The notes: generated from the sequence alone by a model not told the origin. 64,000 nucleotides of DNA from Verrucomicrobiales bacterium (GCA_015075445.1 JABTUJ010000006.1:124001-188000), one strand, 5' to 3'. Counted from the stretch's first letter, positions 8,549 to 18,374 are shown. Made by a program: numbers and translations.

Positions 8549-8824
8549 TTGGACGTGATCCAACGGTGGCAATCGGGCAAGACAAGGGTGCGCGGCAACC
8601 TGGAAGGGACGCCGTGAAGTGCTGTCGAGGAGGTTTGCGGCTTGTGGATTGGAGCTTGCAGCTTGAGCAGGCTGAGCGATGCAGTTTGACAGCTCGGCAT
8701 CCATATCAGCGCGATTGTGCATGGAGTCTGCAATCCAGGCCGAGGTTCACACCTCAGTGTGACAGCGTGCTTCAGCGACGGCCAACCGCGGCCACCGCGC
8801 ACCCAAAGTGGGAAGGTCGGGATC

Positions 8825-9271
8825 TCACGGATCGATGGACCGGGTGTGGGTTGCTTCGTCCAGGGCGTCCTGCAGGGCCTGGATCTCCTGGTTCAGCTCG
8901 GCCACGAGCCGGTCGATGTCGACTTTGCCGAGCTGGGCCACGTATTCCACCTCGCGACTCGCCATGCTCAAGGCGCTGCCCTCCGAGAAGACGCCCGCCT
9001 TGGTATCCAGAGCGTTGAGGGTCGCGACCAAGCCCTTGAGCTCAGCCAGTCGGAAGATCTGGTCGTAAATGGGCGTGTTGGCCGCCGCGATGGCCGCCTT
9101 GAGGCGGACCAGTTCGTCGGTTTTGGTGCGCAGTTCCGCCAGCACCTCGCGGTTGTCGTAATCGAATTTCTGTTTGGCTGGCCGGGAATTCTGCTGGGCG
9201 AGCCGTTCCTTGAGCTTGGCGACGTCGCCGGCCAGTTGGTTCTTGAGCTTGAGCGCTTTGGCGATCTTCAT
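8825..9271 (-). CDS. DIP1984 family protein (septicolysin-like)
   Basis: A 148-residue, mostly helical and charged protein beginning MKIAKALKLKNQLAGDVAKL, with the family's ERLAQQN and 'LVRLKAAIAAANTPI' segments and a long C-terminal coiled coil (VAELNQEIQALQDALDEA). This pattern matches the DIP1984/septicolysin family, whose biochemical role is unresolved despite the lytic name. There is no signal peptide. It is a single gene facing the same way as the kinase gene upstream of it. Confidence 0.8.
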   Translation of the reverse strand: MKIAKALKLKNQLAGDVAKLKERLAQQNSRPAKQKFDYDNREVLAELRTKTDELVRLKAAIAAANTPIYDQIFRLAELKGLVATLNALDTKAGVFSEGSALSMASREVEYVAQLGKVDIDRLVAELNQEIQALQDALDEATHTRSIDP

Positions 9272-9385
9272 CGTGGTTGTGTCTGGAAATCAGGGTGCAG
9301 GCCGGGCACCCCAGCCGATGTCCGAAGGCGACCACGGCGGACACTGGGGAGGCCGGTGCACCGCCCGGGTGCCAGCTTCACTCAG

Positions 9386-9427
9386 CTTTGGCGAGATTGT
9401 CTCGGGAAACCGGACAAGTGAGTTTGA
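9386..9427. repeat. dispersed ~40-bp element, copy C, in the 9272-9640 gap
   Basis: The sequence CTTTGGCGAGATTGT, then CTCGGGAAACCGGACA, closely matches copy B and looks like copy A. It sits 115-156 bases upstream of the DIP1984 gene. The rest of this 369-base gap has no gene that I can support. Confidence 0.5.
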
Positions 9428-9640
9428 GAGTTTTCGCGGATTGTGGTGGAAAGGGCAGGACTTGGGCTGGAATGCCCGTCGCCGCTCAGAGGAAGTTGGC
9501 GGGCCCTTGCAGGGCGCGAGGATGGTGGGGGGCGCCGGTCCGCGGGCGTTGCCCACGGTTACGATGGCTGGCGCCCGGTGGGGGGCGGGCGGCCGTGCGC
9601 GAGTGGGGCAAAGCGCGCCCCGGGGTTCCGCTGAATGCGG

Positions 9641-12600
9641 CTACGGCTCCAGGGTAATCGCGAGCAGGATGGGCGCGGCACGGCTCAAGGTGGAGTGCAG
9701 GGCCAGCGTCTCCACTGGCACTTCGGGTCGGGGATTCTCCCAAGTCACCCGATACAGCCGGAGTTTTCGCAAGGTATGGGTCCCACCCACCCAGGCCGGC
9801 TCGGGTTTGCCCAGCGTTCCGTGGCGCTCGGACAGCCAGTCCCGCAGGTCCTCCTCCTGCCGGATGGGACGCTCCGAATTCCCACCGTCCGAGTGCCGCA
9901 CAATCAGGCGGGCGATGACCACACGGTTGCCTTCGCCGTCGGCGGCGGTCAGCAGCAGGTGGATGCGCCGGACCGGGCGGTTGACGGCGAGGGTTTCAAC
10001 GCTCTCGGGCAAACGGGCATCAAGTCGGGTCTCAAAGTCCGGCCCACAAGTCGCCTTCAAGAAGGCGCGGGGGATGTCGACATCGCCGAAGTGGTAGGGG
10101 CTTCCGCGGAACGCGAGCACGACCGCACCCCGTAGATCGAATTCGATACCGCCCACCGCCGTCATGCCGACGGGCAGGTCCCGGAAGTTGAAGTGCGTCC
10201 CGGCGGGGCGGCTCCAAGCGAAGCGCAGCGAGGCGTTGAAGTGTTTGGTGAGGTCCAGTTGATGTGGCCCGGCCTCCGCTGAACGTTCGGGAATCTCGCA
10301 GGCCTGCCGAAGGAACCATGTGGCGTCAGGATCGGCGCCCTGGTTTGCGTGATGCCGCCCCCAGAGGCTCAGGGCCCAGCGCAGATCGAGGGCGGGCGAT
10401 TGGCCGCCGTGGTAGGTGGAGAGACCCTGCATGACGCGCAGGGAGGACGTCCGCGCCTCGGACACACGGCCCGCCTCCAGGAGCAATTGGGTGACGGTCA
10501 GCCACAGCAGCGGATGGTCGCTGGCGTCGGCGAGGAACGGTTCCAGCGGCGCCAGCGCGGTTTCGCGGCGGCCGTCTGCGATCCGGCGCAGGGCCTCGGC
10601 CCAGGCCGCGTGGATGTCGGCGGGCTGGGGTTGCTCCGCCGACACGGCCGGGGTGGCCTCGGTTGAGGGCCCGCGCGCGCTCGGCTGGCCGGCGGCGAGC
10701 TCGGCGGCAACCAGGTGGGCCTCGCCCAAGGAATGACCCGGCGCGTACTGCCACGCGCGGCGCAGGAGCCGGGCGCGGACGGGATCCCAAATGGCGTCGA
10801 GATCACCCAGCCAGCGCGCGGTCAACCGGCTCATGGTTACGGCGCTGCCGGGCGCCGAGGACCGGTCCAGCCGATCCGCATGAAACCAGCGTCGCCACTC
10901 GTCCCACGCGGAGTGGGGCGTCGTCTCGGCGTCCTCCGGCAACCCCAACTGGCGAAAGCCGGCGGCGCCTTCCGCCGTCGGCCGAGGGTGAGCCAGCGCC
11001 GCGGCCAGTTCGGGAAGCCAGGGCGGCGTCGCTGCGTCGGCGGCGAACAGCGTCCAGAGCGTTGGGTTGCCATCGGAGGCGACCAGGACCTTGCGTCCGT
11101 CGGGACTGAACACCGCGCTGCGCACGCGATTCAGATGCCGCAGCGGCGGGGTCAGGGGCCGGCCCGTGGCGAAATCCCACACGCGCGCCGTGCCGTCTTC
11201 CGAGCCGGTGACGACCTGGCGGTTCGCGGCGTCCAGCCGCGCCACAGTCACGGCGCCACGGTGCCGCAGGGGCGTGCCGAGGGGTGTGCCCTGCATCGCG
11301 TCCCAGCGCCGGGCGGTGCCGTCCCGGCTGGCGGTCAAGGCTCGACGCCCATCGGCGCTGAGGACGGCGTCGGTGACTTCGGCTTGATGCGCGAGGTAAG
11401 CGCCCACCTGGCGGCCTTCCGGAAAGGCCCAGACGGCGGCGCGATGATCTTGCGAGGCGGTGATGAGGTGGCTTCCCTCGGCGCTGAAGGCGAGCGCGGT
11501 GATGCGTCGCTCGTGCGCCGGCCACCGAAGGTCGTTCCCGGCGCCGTCGGCCGGCCAGGCCTGCACCACGCCGTTCGCCAGGCCCGCGACCAGCCAGCGA
11601 CCGTCCGGCGAAAAGCGGGCCACCCGGACCGGTGCCAGCGCTTCGACCATCGGGCGGGCTTCCCGCCCGCCGGGATGCTCCCAGACGCGGAGGGTGTTGT
11701 CTTGAGCACGCGTCAGGAACCTCCGACCGTCGGGAGCCCACTCGGCGGACACGGCGTCTCCGCCGTGGAAGACCCGGGTGACGCACTCGCGCTGATCCGG
11801 AGTGGACCAGACCTCCGCGAAGCCTTCCGTGGTGCCGATCAGCAACGCGGGCTGCCCGGGCTGAAAGCGCACGGACCCCGCGTTCGCCACGGGCCAGCGG
11901 TCCAGGTTCCCTGCGCGCGTTCCGTCGTCGGCGTTCCACAGTCCGTGCCGGCTGCCGGTCAGGGTCACCCAGCGGCCATCCGAACTCCAGTCCGCCGCGT
12001 GAACGGTCTTGTCGTCGTTCACCAGCACCAGCGGCTGGGCGTCGCCGGGGTGGATGTCCCAGATGACGGCCGTGCCATCGGCGGAAGCGGTGGCGAGTCG
12101 ATCGCCGGCGGGAGAGAAGCGCGCGGACCAGACCCTGCCCCGGTGCCGCAGCGGCTCCATGACCCGCCGGCCGCTGGGCGCCTCCCAAAGACCGACGGTG
12201 CCATCCTCGCTGGCGGTGGCCACTTGGCCACCATCAGGGCTGAACTGGACCATGCGCACCGTGCCGGCATGCTCGAGCACCGCGTGCGGGCGGCCATCGT
12301 GCGCGGACCAGAGGCGTGCGGACCGGTCAAATGAGGCGGTGCCGATCCACCGGCCATCCGGGCTAAAGCAGGCGAAGGGCATGTAGCCGCCATGAGGGAG
12401 AAGCGTGGACGTGACCGGCTCCCCCTCCCTTTCAGCCGCTAACCAGAGTCTTCCCGGCGGCAACCCCCCGACGGCCAGGATTCGCCGGCCATCGGGACTG
12501 AACCGGGCGTATTGGACCATGTCTTCGCGTCGCATCGGCTGGCCCACGGGCTGGCCCGAGGCGACGTCCCAGAGCCGGGTTGTCCGGTCATCCGAGGCAG

Positions 12601-14641
12601 TGACCAGCAGACGGCCGTCCGGGCTGAACTCGGCCCAGTTCACCCAGTCGTTGTGCCGGAGTTCCCGTTCGTCCAAGGCGCCCTCCGGGAGCCGCCAAAA
12701 CCGCACGCGACCGTCGCGGCAGCCGGTGACCAGTTGCGCCTCGTCCGGCGAGAAGACCGCGAAACTGACCAGGTCCGGATGCTTCAGCGAGGGTGTGATC
12801 GGCTGGCCGGTGAGGGCGTCCCAAACGCGCGCGGTGGTGTCGCACGAGGCGGTGGCAAGCCGCGTTCCGGCCCGGTCAAAAGTGGCCCGCAAGGCGTGGA
12901 GACCGCGGTCATAGCGACCCGGCGTGGCGGCGGCTGGGTCATGCCGCAGGGGTGGAAACAGGAGGCGCCCGGTCGCGGCATCGAAGACGCGAGCAGCGTT
13001 GTCCAGGCAGGTCGTCAGCAGACGCTGGGCATCGGGGCTGAACTGGGCGTCGTACACCACCTCGGGATGCGGCAGCGCCGGGAGGGCCATCCGGGGAAAA
13101 CTGCGGTGGGCGAGTTCATTCGCCAGCCACGTGCCCAGCGCCGCATCGTCGGGCCGTCGCCGCACCAGGTCCGCCAGCAAGGCCAGCCCTTCGCCGACCT
13201 GGCCGCCGTCCAACAGGTCCCGGGCGCTGAGGACGATGCGTTCTTCGAGATCCGCATGGGCGGCGGTTTCCCGTGCCAACGCGGTCAGCGCCTCCGCCGC
13301 CTGCGCCTCGGCCAACTGCTCGGCCCGGGTGGCCCGGATTGCCTGCCAGGTGGAGAACGCGGCGGCGCCGGCCAGCACCAACGCAAGCAGGGCCACCGCC
13401 CCTACCGCCTTGCGATATTTCCGGGCCAGCTTCTGCAGTTGGTAACCCCACGTGGGCGGGGCGGCCTCGACCGCGCGGCCTTCGAGATGACGCTGCACGT
13501 CCATCGCCAGCCCGTTGGCGGTCGCGTAACGGCGGGTGCGGTCCTTCTCGAGCGCCTTCATCACCACCCAGTCCAGTTCATGCCGCAGCAGCCGGCTCAT
13601 CAACTGCGGGTCCTCGCGGCGTTGCCGGCCCAGTGCCGTGCGTTCGGCGTTCGTCAGCGTGGTGAGCCGCGTGCTGGGCCGGGGCGGTTCCTCATGGATG
13701 ATGACGCGCTGCATCTCCGCGTAGCCGAGGCGGCGCAGTTGCGGCTCGGGGATGGGCGTGCTGCCGGTCAGCAGTTCGTAGAGCAGAACCCCCAGCGAAT
13801 AGACATCGCTGCGCGTGTCCACATCCAGTTGGCTGCCCTCGGCCTGCTCCGGGCTCATGTAGGCCGGGGTGCCGATCATGCGCGCGAAGTGCGTGAACAG
13901 GGTCTTCTCCGTCAGCCGCTGGTTGGTGGCCTTGGCCACGCCGAAGTCGATCACCATCGGGACGGGCCGCCCGTCGAAGGAGGCGACCAGGACGTTGGTG
14001 GGCTTGATGTCGCGGTGGATGATGCCCTTTTGATGGGCGTGCTGGATGGCCTGGCAGACCGGGACGAACAATTCGAGGCGTTGGCGCGTCGAGAGCCGCC
14101 GCTCATCGCAGTAGGCGGTGATGGGGAGGCCCCGGACCAGTTCCATGACGAAGTAGGGTCGGCCCGTGTCGGTGCTGCCGGCGTCGAACACCTTGGCGAT
14201 GTTCGGATGGTCCATGAGGGCCAGGGCCTGGCGCTCGGCCTCGAACCGGGCCACGACCGCCTTGGTGTCCATGCCCAGCTTGATGACCTTGAGGGCCACG
14301 CGGCGGCGCACCGGCTGCTCCTGCTCGGCCAGGTACACCACGCCCATGCCGCCTTCGCCGATGGGTTCGAGGAGCTTGTAGCGGCCGATGACTGAACCCG
14401 GGCCTTCGGCTGGCGGGGCCACTTCCACCGGCGTCCGGTCCGCTCCGGCGGGCGGCGGATCGTCGCCCCAGAGCCGGGCGGCGGGACCTTCGGCGGCAAG
14501 CAATCGTTCGAGCCGTGCCCGCAGGGCGGGGTCGGCACCGCACGCCTGGTCCAGGAACGCGGCGCGTTGCCCGGCGTCGGGAATCTCGCGCGCCGCCAGG
14601 TAAAGGGCTTCCTCGTCCATGGCAGGCGGGGGTGTTGGCAT
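9641..14641 (-). CDS. membrane Ser/Thr protein kinase with about 16 WD40 repeats
   Basis: A 1,666-residue Hanks-type kinase. The kinase domain spans about residues 87-350: glycine loop GEGGMGVVYLAEQ near 95, VALK lysine near 118, HRDIKPTN with catalytic Asp near 211, DFG near 232, and GTPAYMSPEQ. A single transmembrane helix (413-432) is followed by an Ala-rich coiled coil and, from about 525 to 1225, roughly 16 WD40 blades (F-SPDG ... RLWD), enough for two propellers. The last 220 residues form an uncharacterised beta-rich domain. I infer a sensor kinase, cytosolic at the N-terminus and exported at the C-terminus. The ECF sigma gene lies 60 bases upstream on the same strand. The start at 14641 is chosen over 14686 and 14620 by protein-like sequence only. 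Confidence 0.9.
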   Translation of the reverse strand: MPTPPPAMDEEALYLAAREIPDAGQRAAFLDQACGADPALRARLERLLAAEGPAARLWGDDPPPAGADRTPVEVAPPAEGPGSVIGRYKLLEPIGEGGMGVVYLAEQEQPVRRRVALKVIKLGMDTKAVVARFEAERQALALMDHPNIAKVFDAGSTDTGRPYFVMELVRGLPITAYCDERRLSTRQRLELFVPVCQAIQHAHQKGIIHRDIKPTNVLVASFDGRPVPMVIDFGVAKATNQRLTEKTLFTHFARMIGTPAYMSPEQAEGSQLDVDTRSDVYSLGVLLYELLTGSTPIPEPQLRRLGYAEMQRVIIHEEPPRPSTRLTTLTNAERTALGRQRREDPQLMSRLLRHELDWVVMKALEKDRTRRYATANGLAMDVQRHLEGRAVEAAPPTWGYQLQKLARKYRKAVGAVALLALVLAGAAAFSTWQAIRATRAEQLAEAQAAEALTALARETAAHADLEERIVLSARDLLDGGQVGEGLALLADLVRRRPDDAALGTWLANELAHRSFPRMALPALPHPEVVYDAQFSPDAQRLLTTCLDNAARVFDAATGRLLFPPLRHDPAAATPGRYDRGLHALRATFDRAGTRLATASCDTTARVWDALTGQPITPSLKHPDLVSFAVFSPDEAQLVTGCRDGRVRFWRLPEGALDERELRHNDWVNWAEFSPDGRLLVTASDDRTTRLWDVASGQPVGQPMRREDMVQYARFSPDGRRILAVGGLPPGRLWLAAEREGEPVTSTLLPHGGYMPFACFSPDGRWIGTASFDRSARLWSAHDGRPHAVLEHAGTVRMVQFSPDGGQVATASEDGTVGLWEAPSGRRVMEPLRHRGRVWSARFSPAGDRLATASADGTAVIWDIHPGDAQPLVLVNDDKTVHAADWSSDGRWVTLTGSRHGLWNADDGTRAGNLDRWPVANAGSVRFQPGQPALLIGTTEGFAEVWSTPDQRECVTRVFHGGDAVSAEWAPDGRRFLTRAQDNTLRVWEHPGGREARPMVEALAPVRVARFSPDGRWLVAGLANGVVQAWPADGAGNDLRWPAHERRITALAFSAEGSHLITASQDHRAAVWAFPEGRQVGAYLAHQAEVTDAVLSADGRRALTASRDGTARRWDAMQGTPLGTPLRHRGAVTVARLDAANRQVVTGSEDGTARVWDFATGRPLTPPLRHLNRVRSAVFSPDGRKVLVASDGNPTLWTLFAADAATPPWLPELAAALAHPRPTAEGAAGFRQLGLPEDAETTPHSAWDEWRRWFHADRLDRSSAPGSAVTMSRLTARWLGDLDAIWDPVRARLLRRAWQYAPGHSLGEAHLVAAELAAGQPSARGPSTEATPAVSAEQPQPADIHAAWAEALRRIADGRRETALAPLEPFLADASDHPLLWLTVTQLLLEAGRVSEARTSSLRVMQGLSTYHGGQSPALDLRWALSLWGRHHANQGADPDATWFLRQACEIPERSAEAGPHQLDLTKHFNASLRFAWSRPAGTHFNFRDLPVGMTAVGGIEFDLRGAVVLAFRGSPYHFGDVDIPRAFLKATCGPDFETRLDARLPESVETLAVNRPVRRIHLLLTAADGEGNRVVIARLIVRHSDGGNSERPIRQEEDLRDWLSERHGTLGKPEPAWVGGTHTLRKLRLYRVTWENPRPEVPVETLALHSTLSRAAPILLAITLEP

Positions 14642-14701
14642 GCTGTTCGTCACCGCCAAGAGTTCTGGCGAAATCGCGGCGCCCAAACGGACAGCGCCCT
14701 G

Positions 14702-15274
14702 CTAACCCTCAGGACGGGCTTCGCGCTCGCGCTGGATCGACTCGTAGAGCCAGACGCGCGCGTAGGCCCAATGCCGTTGCACGGTCTTTTCCGACAGCCC
14801 GGTGAGCGCCGCAATCTCCGGCATGGTCAGGCCAGCGAAGAAGCGGAGCTCCAGGAGCCGGGCCTTGTCCGGGTGCGCCTGGGCGAAGCGCTCGAGGTGG
14901 TCGTCGAGAATGAGGTGGTCGGGCGCCTCGGCCTGGGGGGCGGCGAGGCTTTCGAGCGCGGCCTGGGTGCGGCGCAGTTCGCCGCCATGCTTGCGGGCCT
15001 GGCGGCGACGGGCGCGGTCCACGAGGATGCGGCGCATGGTCTCGGAGGCGGCGGCGATGAAGTGGGCTTCGTCGCGCCAGGACTGCTGGCGGAGCTGGCT
15101 GAGTCGGAGCCAGACCTCATTGACGAGGCTGGTGGCCTGGTGCGTGTCACCCCCGCGCTCCCGGGCCATGCGTTGCCGCGCGAGGCGGCGCAGCTCGTCG
15201 TACAAGGCGGAGAACAAGGCATCGGTCGTGCACTCGGGCGGGCACGCGGCGGGGATGTCCGGCGACTGGGTCAT
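14702..15274 (-). CDS. ECF-family RNA polymerase sigma factor paired with the kinase
   Basis: A 190-residue sigma factor of the Planctomycetes/Verrucomicrobia ECF type (TIGR02999-like). Region 2 is seen in ALYDELRRLARQRMARE, TSLVNEVWLRLSQ and HFIAAASETMRRILVDRARRR; region 4 has LLELRFFAGLTMPEIAALTG and LSEKTVQRHWAYARVWLY, the helix-turn-helix that reads the -35 element. The partner kinase starts 60 bases downstream, a pairing common in these phyla, where phosphorylation is thought to control the sigma factor. No anti-sigma gene is adjacent. An ATG at 15337 is an alternative start. Confidence 0.9.
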   Translation of the reverse strand: MTQSPDIPAACPPECTTDALFSALYDELRRLARQRMARERGGDTHQATSLVNEVWLRLSQLRQQSWRDEAHFIAAASETMRRILVDRARRRQARKHGGELRRTQAALESLAAPQAEAPDHLILDDHLERFAQAHPDKARLLELRFFAGLTMPEIAALTGLSEKTVQRHWAYARVWLYESIQREREARPEG

Positions 15275-15401
15275 TGGCGTCTCCAGGTTGGCGCGACTGC
15301 GGAACAGCCGGGTCTGGGACGGCTTTATGAACTCCATTACCTGAGGTCAAGCCTGCAGTTTGCCTGGAGTTTGCCTGGAGTCTGCCTGTCTGCCTGGGCC
15401 G

Positions 15402-17789
15402 TCATTCACTGCGCAGCGCCACCATCGGGTCCACCGACGCTGCCCGGCGGGCCGGGAACCAGCAGGCGAGCAGGGCCACGCTCGCCAGCAGCAAGGGAAC
15501 GCCCAGCAGCGGGAGCGGATCAAACGGGCTCACGCCGGCGAGCAAGGAACTCAGGGCGGGCGCCAGGAGCAGCCCCAGGACCAGGCCCACGGCCACGCCC
15601 ACCACCGCGAGGCGCAGGCCGTGCCGCAGCACCATCCGGAGGATGTCTGTCCGCTGCGCGCCCAGGGCGATGCGGAGGCCGATCTCGGAGGTCCGTTGGG
15701 TGGCGGTGTAGGAGATGACACCATAGATCCCGCCGACCGCGAGAACCAGGGCCACGGCGGCGACGACGGCGGTGGTCCAGAACACGAAGCGGCGCAGCCA
15801 AAGCGAGTCCTGGAGGCGCTCGGTCATCGTCGCCACTTCATGCAAGGCAAGGCCGGCGTCGGCGGCCTGCACGAGGCCGCGGAGGGCCGGCAACAGGGAG
15901 GCGGGTTCGCCCGCGGTGCGGACGACTACGGCCATGGAGGCCACGTCATTCTGGGAGAAAGGCAGGTACAGGCCGGGGCGCATGGGTTCGCTGACGCCGT
16001 AGTGTTTCACGTCTTTGACCACCCCCACCACCTCCCACCACGGCGCCTGGTCGCCCGCACGGATCCGCTTCCCGACGGCGTCCTGGTCCGGCCAGAACAA
16101 CTGGGCCAGGATCTCGTTCACGATCACCACCGGGGGTCCATCGCGGCGGTCATCCGATTCGGCGAACGTGCGGCCGGCGAGCCGCGTGATGCCCATGGTC
16201 TCGAAGTAACCGGGGAAGATGATGCGGCGAAGGATGACCGGGTTGACCGCCCCCGGGGGTCTGGGCGGGGCGTTTTCCGCCTCACAGAACATCCCCCAAT
16301 GCCCGCCCAAGGGAGGCGCACTGGCGGCACTCGCCGCGGTGACTCCGGGCAACGCGCGCACCTGTTCGAGGTGCGTGCGCAAGAAGCCGTCGCGGCGGGC
16401 CGCATCCGGGTAGGCCGTTTCGGGAAGTGACACTCTGTAGGTGAGGAGGTGGTCGGGGCGGAAGCCGGGATCGGTGGACTGAAGCCGGACGAACGCGCGA
16501 GCGAGCAGGGCGGCGGTCATCAACAGGACCATCGCCATCGCCACTTCGCCGATGACCAGCAGTCGCAGACTGCGGCGTTGGGCGACCGAGCCGCCGGTGC
16601 GGGAACCGGCGGCGGAGAAGGCGGCTTGCAGGTGGGTTTCCGAGGAGGCCTGCAACGCCGGCAAGAGGCCGAACAGCATGGCGGTGAGCAGGGTCAGTGC
16701 GACCGCGAACAGAGCGAAGCGCAGGTCGAGGTCGAGGGTCACCCACACGGGCAGTCGTTCCGGCAACCACGCCAGGGCGATGCCCAGGAGCCATTCGCCG
16801 AGCAAGACGCCGAGGATCCCGCTCAACGCCGACAGCAGCAGGCTCTCGACCAGGGTCTGGCGGACGAGGTGCAGCCGGCGCGCGCCGAGCGCCAGCCGCA
16901 CGCCGGTTTCGCGGCGTCGCGTCAGGCCGCGGGCGAGCATGAGCGCCGCCACGTTGGCGCAGGCGATGACCAGGACCAGCGCCATCGTGCCCAACAGCAC
17001 GGCCGCCGCGGGTTTGCTGTCGCCGAGGTGACGTTCCAAGAGCGGCGCGACGACCGGCGAGGTGATGTCGTTCACTGGCCGCGTCTCGACAAGCTGCTTG
17101 TGGATGCGGAGCAGATCGGCTTGGGCCTGGGCGACGGAAACCCCGGGCTTGAGCCGGCCCATGCCACTCAGGAACCACCCGTTACCGTCGGTCGGGCTCA
17201 TCGCCAGGGGGATCCAGAGGTCGTCCCGCCGCGGGAACGCCGCCTGGGGTGGCAAAACTCCGACGATGGTGAACGGCTGCCCGTCCAGTTGAACGGTCTG
17301 TCCGAGCACGTCGGGTTGGCCGCCGAAGAGCCGCTGCCAGGCGGCATGGCCGAGGAGCGCGACCGGTGCGCCGCCCGGTTGGTCCTCTTCCGCCGTGAAG
17401 CTGCGGCCAAGCACGGGGACCAGGCCCAACACGTCCGTAAGGTTGTAGCTGGCGCGCAGGGTGGCGACCCGCTCGGCCAGACCCGCGCCGGACAGGTTGA
17501 AATCGCGTTGTGCATAGGCGGCCATTCCTTCGAAGGTCCGGTTGTCGCTGCGCCACGCGCAGAAATCCGGATAGGCAATGCCCGTGTAGCGGAGCTGCCA
17601 GCGCGGCGCGGTCTCGTCGAGGTCCACCAGTCGCGTCGGTTGGGCGAACGGCAGCGGCCGAAGATAGACGCCATTGACGATGCTGGAGACGGTGTTGCCG
17701 GCGATGCCCAGGCTGAGGATCACCACCGCCAGCAGCACGAATCCCGGGCTGCGGGTCAGGTGGCGGAACGCACACTTCAGATCATTCAT
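15402..17789 (-). CDS. ADOP-type ABC transporter permease (MacB/FtsX-like), copy 1
   Basis: A 795-residue permease of the duplicated orphan type first named in Acidobacteria. It has an N-terminal helix (FVLLAVVILSLGIAGNTV), a MacB-type periplasmic domain, a first FtsX bundle near 270-420 (VIACANVAALMLARGLTRRR, the family signature), a second periplasmic domain, and a second FtsX bundle near 670-790 with ALGAQRTDILRMVL and the ending RRAASVDPMVALRSE. It lacks its own ATPase; two ABC ATPases 11-13 kb away on the same strand are candidate partners. Substrates of such permeases are unknown. Confidence 0.9.
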   Translation of the reverse strand: MNDLKCAFRHLTRSPGFVLLAVVILSLGIAGNTVSSIVNGVYLRPLPFAQPTRLVDLDETAPRWQLRYTGIAYPDFCAWRSDNRTFEGMAAYAQRDFNLSGAGLAERVATLRASYNLTDVLGLVPVLGRSFTAEEDQPGGAPVALLGHAAWQRLFGGQPDVLGQTVQLDGQPFTIVGVLPPQAAFPRRDDLWIPLAMSPTDGNGWFLSGMGRLKPGVSVAQAQADLLRIHKQLVETRPVNDITSPVVAPLLERHLGDSKPAAAVLLGTMALVLVIACANVAALMLARGLTRRRETGVRLALGARRLHLVRQTLVESLLLSALSGILGVLLGEWLLGIALAWLPERLPVWVTLDLDLRFALFAVALTLLTAMLFGLLPALQASSETHLQAAFSAAGSRTGGSVAQRRSLRLLVIGEVAMAMVLLMTAALLARAFVRLQSTDPGFRPDHLLTYRVSLPETAYPDAARRDGFLRTHLEQVRALPGVTAASAASAPPLGGHWGMFCEAENAPPRPPGAVNPVILRRIIFPGYFETMGITRLAGRTFAESDDRRDGPPVVIVNEILAQLFWPDQDAVGKRIRAGDQAPWWEVVGVVKDVKHYGVSEPMRPGLYLPFSQNDVASMAVVVRTAGEPASLLPALRGLVQAADAGLALHEVATMTERLQDSLWLRRFVFWTTAVVAAVALVLAVGGIYGVISYTATQRTSEIGLRIALGAQRTDILRMVLRHGLRLAVVGVAVGLVLGLLLAPALSSLLAGVSPFDPLPLLGVPLLLASVALLACWFPARRAASVDPMVALRSE

Positions 17790-17843
17790 AGGTTTGAATC
17801 ATCACCGGCCCTGACCCCAGGGAGGTTCCCCGAGAGCTGGTTC

Positions 17844-17872
17844 TTGCTGGCGAGGGCGATCTCAGTTACCCT
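17844..17872 (+). promoter_or_regulatory. predicted leaderless promoter of the antitoxin/MazF pair
   Basis: TTGCTG at 17844-17849, a 17-base spacer and TACCCT at 17867-17872, then six bases to the ATG at 17879. The geometry is the same as at 1311, 26331, 28203, 50995 and 52848. Confidence 0.55.
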
Positions 17873-17878
17873 CCGGAC

Positions 17879-18070
17879 ATGGTTACGCAGGAACGGTTGA
17901 TTGACGCCATTCGAAGGCAACCCGAGGAGGTCGTGAGCGAGCTCTGGCATTACCTGTGTTTCCTCGAGCACCGGCGTCGGGAGGAGGAATGGTCCGACGT
18001 CCTGCCGGGTCGTGAGGTGGAGCAGGAAGTCCTCGACATCCTTGACGGTCATGCCCCCGCGCCACGGTGA
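17879..18070 (+). CDS. short antitoxin of a MazF-type module
   Basis: A 63-residue protein (MVTQERLIDAIRRQPEEVVS, then ELWHYLCFLEHRRREEEW) resembling DUF2281-type antitoxins, helical with an acidic tail. It overlaps the downstream MazF-like gene by 20 bases, which supports the assignment. It lies on the plus strand between two minus-strand ADOP permeases. Confidence 0.7.
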   Translation: MVTQERLIDAIRRQPEEVVSELWHYLCFLEHRRREEEWSDVLPGREVEQEVLDILDGHAPAPR

Positions 18071-18374
18071 AGTGTGGCTGGCCGACTTGGGCCTGGCGGC
18101 CAAGACACGGCCCGTGGTGGTGCTGCTGGCTGACGATCTGGAAGTCCCACGGACCTTGATCATCCATGTCCCGATCACCCGCCAGTCCCGCGGAAGCGCT
18201 TTGGAGATCCCGCCGGGCCACCTCCGTTTCCTGAGTCCCGAATCCGTGGCCAACGTGCAAGCGATCGGCGCGCTTCCCCTGGTGCGCTTCGAAAGGCGGT
18301 TGGGCGTGCTCACACCTCCCGACCTCATCGCGGTCAAACACGCGCTGGTCAGGGCCTGTGCTCTCGCGCCATAG
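18051..18374 (+). CDS. MazF/PemK-like toxin (putative mRNA endoribonuclease)
   Basis: A 107-residue protein starting inside the antitoxin frame. MPPRHGEVWLADLGLAAKTR followed by PVVVLLADD is the beta-barrel opening of MazF/PemK toxins, with the catalytic Arg expected in 'KTRPVVV'; ALEIPPGHLRF, ESVANVQAIGALPLVRFERR and LTPPDLIAVKHALV complete the fold. Length and order fit the family. It presumably cleaves RNA when the antitoxin is degraded. No other gene is coupled to it. Confidence 0.8.
   Translation: MPPRHGEVWLADLGLAAKTRPVVVLLADDLEVPRTLIIHVPITRQSRGSALEIPPGHLRFLSPESVANVQAIGALPLVRFERRLGVLTPPDLIAVKHALVRACALAP

Noticed and set aside
10715..12334. Long open frame opposite the kinase gene
   Set aside because: It is the high-GC complement of the WD40 region, with repetitive Gly/Ala/Arg sequence and no start signal. 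The minus-strand kinase explains the interval.
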